This document shows, one piece after another, positions 6,901 to 7,607 of a stretch of DNA of 7,607 bases. Position numbers and translations under genes: made by a program. Below the pieces are notes generated by a model, which was given only the letters and a program-made list of their open reading frames with translations, made no database searches and had not been told where the DNA came from. Each line of letters opens with the position of its first letter. Within the stretch, counting starts at the first letter, position 1. The DNA comes from Alphaproteobacteria bacterium (GTDB lineage Bacteria; Pseudomonadota; Alphaproteobacteria; CAISOG01), in the NCBI GenBank assembly GCA_018883285.1, contig VEQJ01000052.1, positions 1 to 7,607 of the forward strand, given 5' to 3'.

Positions 6901-7183
6901 ATTTGTTACCTTTCTTAATCTTGATAATGTTTTTGGTGCGGCGCTGACCATAGCTCCACGCCCGCAACACATTGGTCAAATGCGGCTCTTTCTCACCAAT
7001 ACCAATCAGGACGATGTGACAACCGATGGAAAACAACACACAATACAGGGGGTTAACCTTAAATAAGGAAATCAGAAATACCATGCCGGTGCAATTCAAC
7101 GCCAACACTATCGCCCCAATTTTGTAGGGGGCAAACAACAGCTTAGAGGGATAGCTGACCGCGCGCATCACTGGTTCTGGCAT
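6890..7183 (-). CDS. virB3: VirB3-family inner-membrane T4SS protein
   Basis: This 97-residue protein has the size and layout of VirB3, a small inner-membrane partner of VirB4 needed for pilus assembly. It has a polar start with PVMRAVSYPSKLLFAP, two adjacent hydrophobic segments (about 22-41 and 45-63), and then the KEPHLTNVLRAW stretch, which matches the conserved acidic-Pro-His segment after the membrane part of the family. The tail is strongly basic (RRTKNIIKIKKGNK) and probably cytoplasmic. ATG 7183 is preferred over the ATG at 7201 because a perfect AGGAGG (7195-7190) lies 6 nt upstream. That site begins inside the virB2 stop codon, suggesting coupled translation. The 3' end overlaps the start of virB4. 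Naming rests on position between pilin and ATPase as well as sequence. Confidence 0.85.
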   Translation of the reverse strand: MPEPVMRAVSYPSKLLFAPYKIGAIVLALNCTGMVFLISLFKVNPLYCVLFSIGCHIVLIGIGEKEPHLTNVLRAWSYGQRRTKNIIKIKKGNKFVP

Positions 7184-7189
7184 GACATT

Positions 7190-7195
7190 CCTCCT
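7190..7195 (-). promoter_or_regulatory. Shine-Dalgarno deciding the virB3 start
   Basis: AGGAGG on the minus strand lies 6 nt before ATG 7183. Its first A is the last base of the virB2 TAA stop, so ribosomes ending virB2 terminate on the virB3 initiation site. This decides against the upstream in-frame ATG at 7201. Confidence 0.8.
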
Positions 7196-7569
7196 TAACA
7201 CCCACCTGATATATCATAACCGCTTAACAGCTTAACAACCTCTTTAACCAAAACAATCAGGGCGGATGCCCCCAGGATCGTAAACAACCACGTCCAGTTA
7301 AAACGGCCAAACATGACGGAGGCCGCCAACCCCAACACCGCTAAGCCTATGAGCCCTAGCACCACGGGGCGCACGCCGCAGGTAGCGGTATCGACGGCTT
7401 TTTGCGCCTCGGTAAAAACAGCATCGCTGGCAGATCCAACGGCATAGGCTTTTGGCGCAACGGCAACGCCACACAAAAACACCACTGTACACAACCAAAG
7501 GGCGCGCACCGCCATAGCCTGCATCCCGCGCCACCCACTTAGCCAATAAGTCTGCCTTCTCATCTTCAT
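7195..7569 (-). CDS. virB2: VirB2/TrbC-family major pilin precursor
   Basis: This encodes a 124-residue prepilin, the likely pilus subunit of the secretion or conjugation channel. The long basic N-region (MKMRRQTYW...) and hydrophobic core (about 23-38) end in an AYA site, so signal peptidase I should cut after residue 43. That leaves an 81-residue mature pilin, normal for the family. Two hydrophobic helices follow, about 67-87 and 91-110, joined by a short polar loop GRFNW; the phrase GRFNWTWLFTILGA is typical of VirB2/TrbC pilins. Mature cysteines lie at 64 and at the very last residue, 124. I chose ATG 7569 because GAGGTGG (7581-7575) sits 5 nt upstream; an in-frame ATG at 7602 would add 11 residues and its upstream region is cut off by the window edge. 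The stop is 11 nt before virB3. Family assignment is strong; whether the system is conjugative or effector-secreting is not decided here. Confidence 0.85.
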   Translation of the reverse strand: MKMRRQTYWLSGWRGMQAMAVRALWLCTVVFLCGVAVAPKAYAVGSASDAVFTEAQKAVDTATCGVRPVVLGLIGLAVLGLAASVMFGRFNWTWLFTILGASALIVLVKEVVKLLSGYDISGGC

Positions 7570-7607
7570 TACAACCACCTCTATGACCACAATTTTCAAC
7601 AACCTAA

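Noticed and set aside
5893..7066. Plus-strand open frames of 174 and 209 codons
   Set aside because: Both are antisense to virB4, overlap each other, and show no plausible protein character.
1..7607. CRISPR arrays, tRNA or rRNA genes, insertion sequences and attachment sites
   Set aside because: No regularly spaced repeats, cloverleaf-like segments, transposase-like frames or terminal inverted repeats were seen; nearly all bases lie in the minus-strand operon.

Overview
The whole window reads as one stretch of a leftward (minus-strand) operon for a Gram-negative type IV secretion or conjugation (mating-pair formation) system. Signal peptides, a lipoprotein signal and a two-helix pilin imply an inner and an outer membrane, so a proteobacterium-like host is likely. 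The sequence alone does not fix the genus, or say whether this is a chromosomal island, an ICE or a plasmid. No integrase, relaxase, origin, tRNA, IS element or CRISPR array is visible.

In transcription order (high to low coordinate) the window holds: a VirB2/TrbC-type pilin (7569-7195), VirB3 (7183-6890), the VirB4 ATPase (about 6900-4459), three large exported cysteine-rich proteins that I do not recognise (4462-2768, 2746-1907, 1917-388), a 60-residue VirB7-like lipoprotein (321-139), and the first 45 codons of a further gene that leaves the window (136 to <1). Genes are packed with 2-66 bp gaps or short overlaps, including an ATGA overlap and a stop codon inside a Shine-Dalgarno. No internal promoter or factor-independent terminator is evident, so one polycistronic transcript with translational coupling is the simplest reading.

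VirB2-VirB3-VirB4 follow the canonical order, as does a short lipoprotein further down. The unusual part is the 4.1 kb between VirB4 and the lipoprotein, where virB5 and virB6 normally sit. It encodes three exported soluble proteins with 14, 10 and 16 cysteines after the predicted signal peptides, and no polytopic VirB6-like protein. The first sits in the virB5 position and appears to be helical at both ends with a beta-rich, Thr/Ser/Gly/Asn-rich middle. Its GC content falls from about 65% at the 5' end to 33-43% further in. These three are the best candidates for undescribed biology, perhaps pilus-tip, adhesin or periplasmic-scaffold subunits, but that role is inference from position and composition.

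Probable working model: VirB4 (cytoplasmic face) with VirB3 (inner membrane) processes and assembles the VirB2 pilin, and the lipoprotein contributes to the outer-membrane core. The three cysteine-rich proteins act in the oxidising periplasm or outside the cell. The remaining core (VirB6, VirB8-VirB11) would be expected beyond the left edge.
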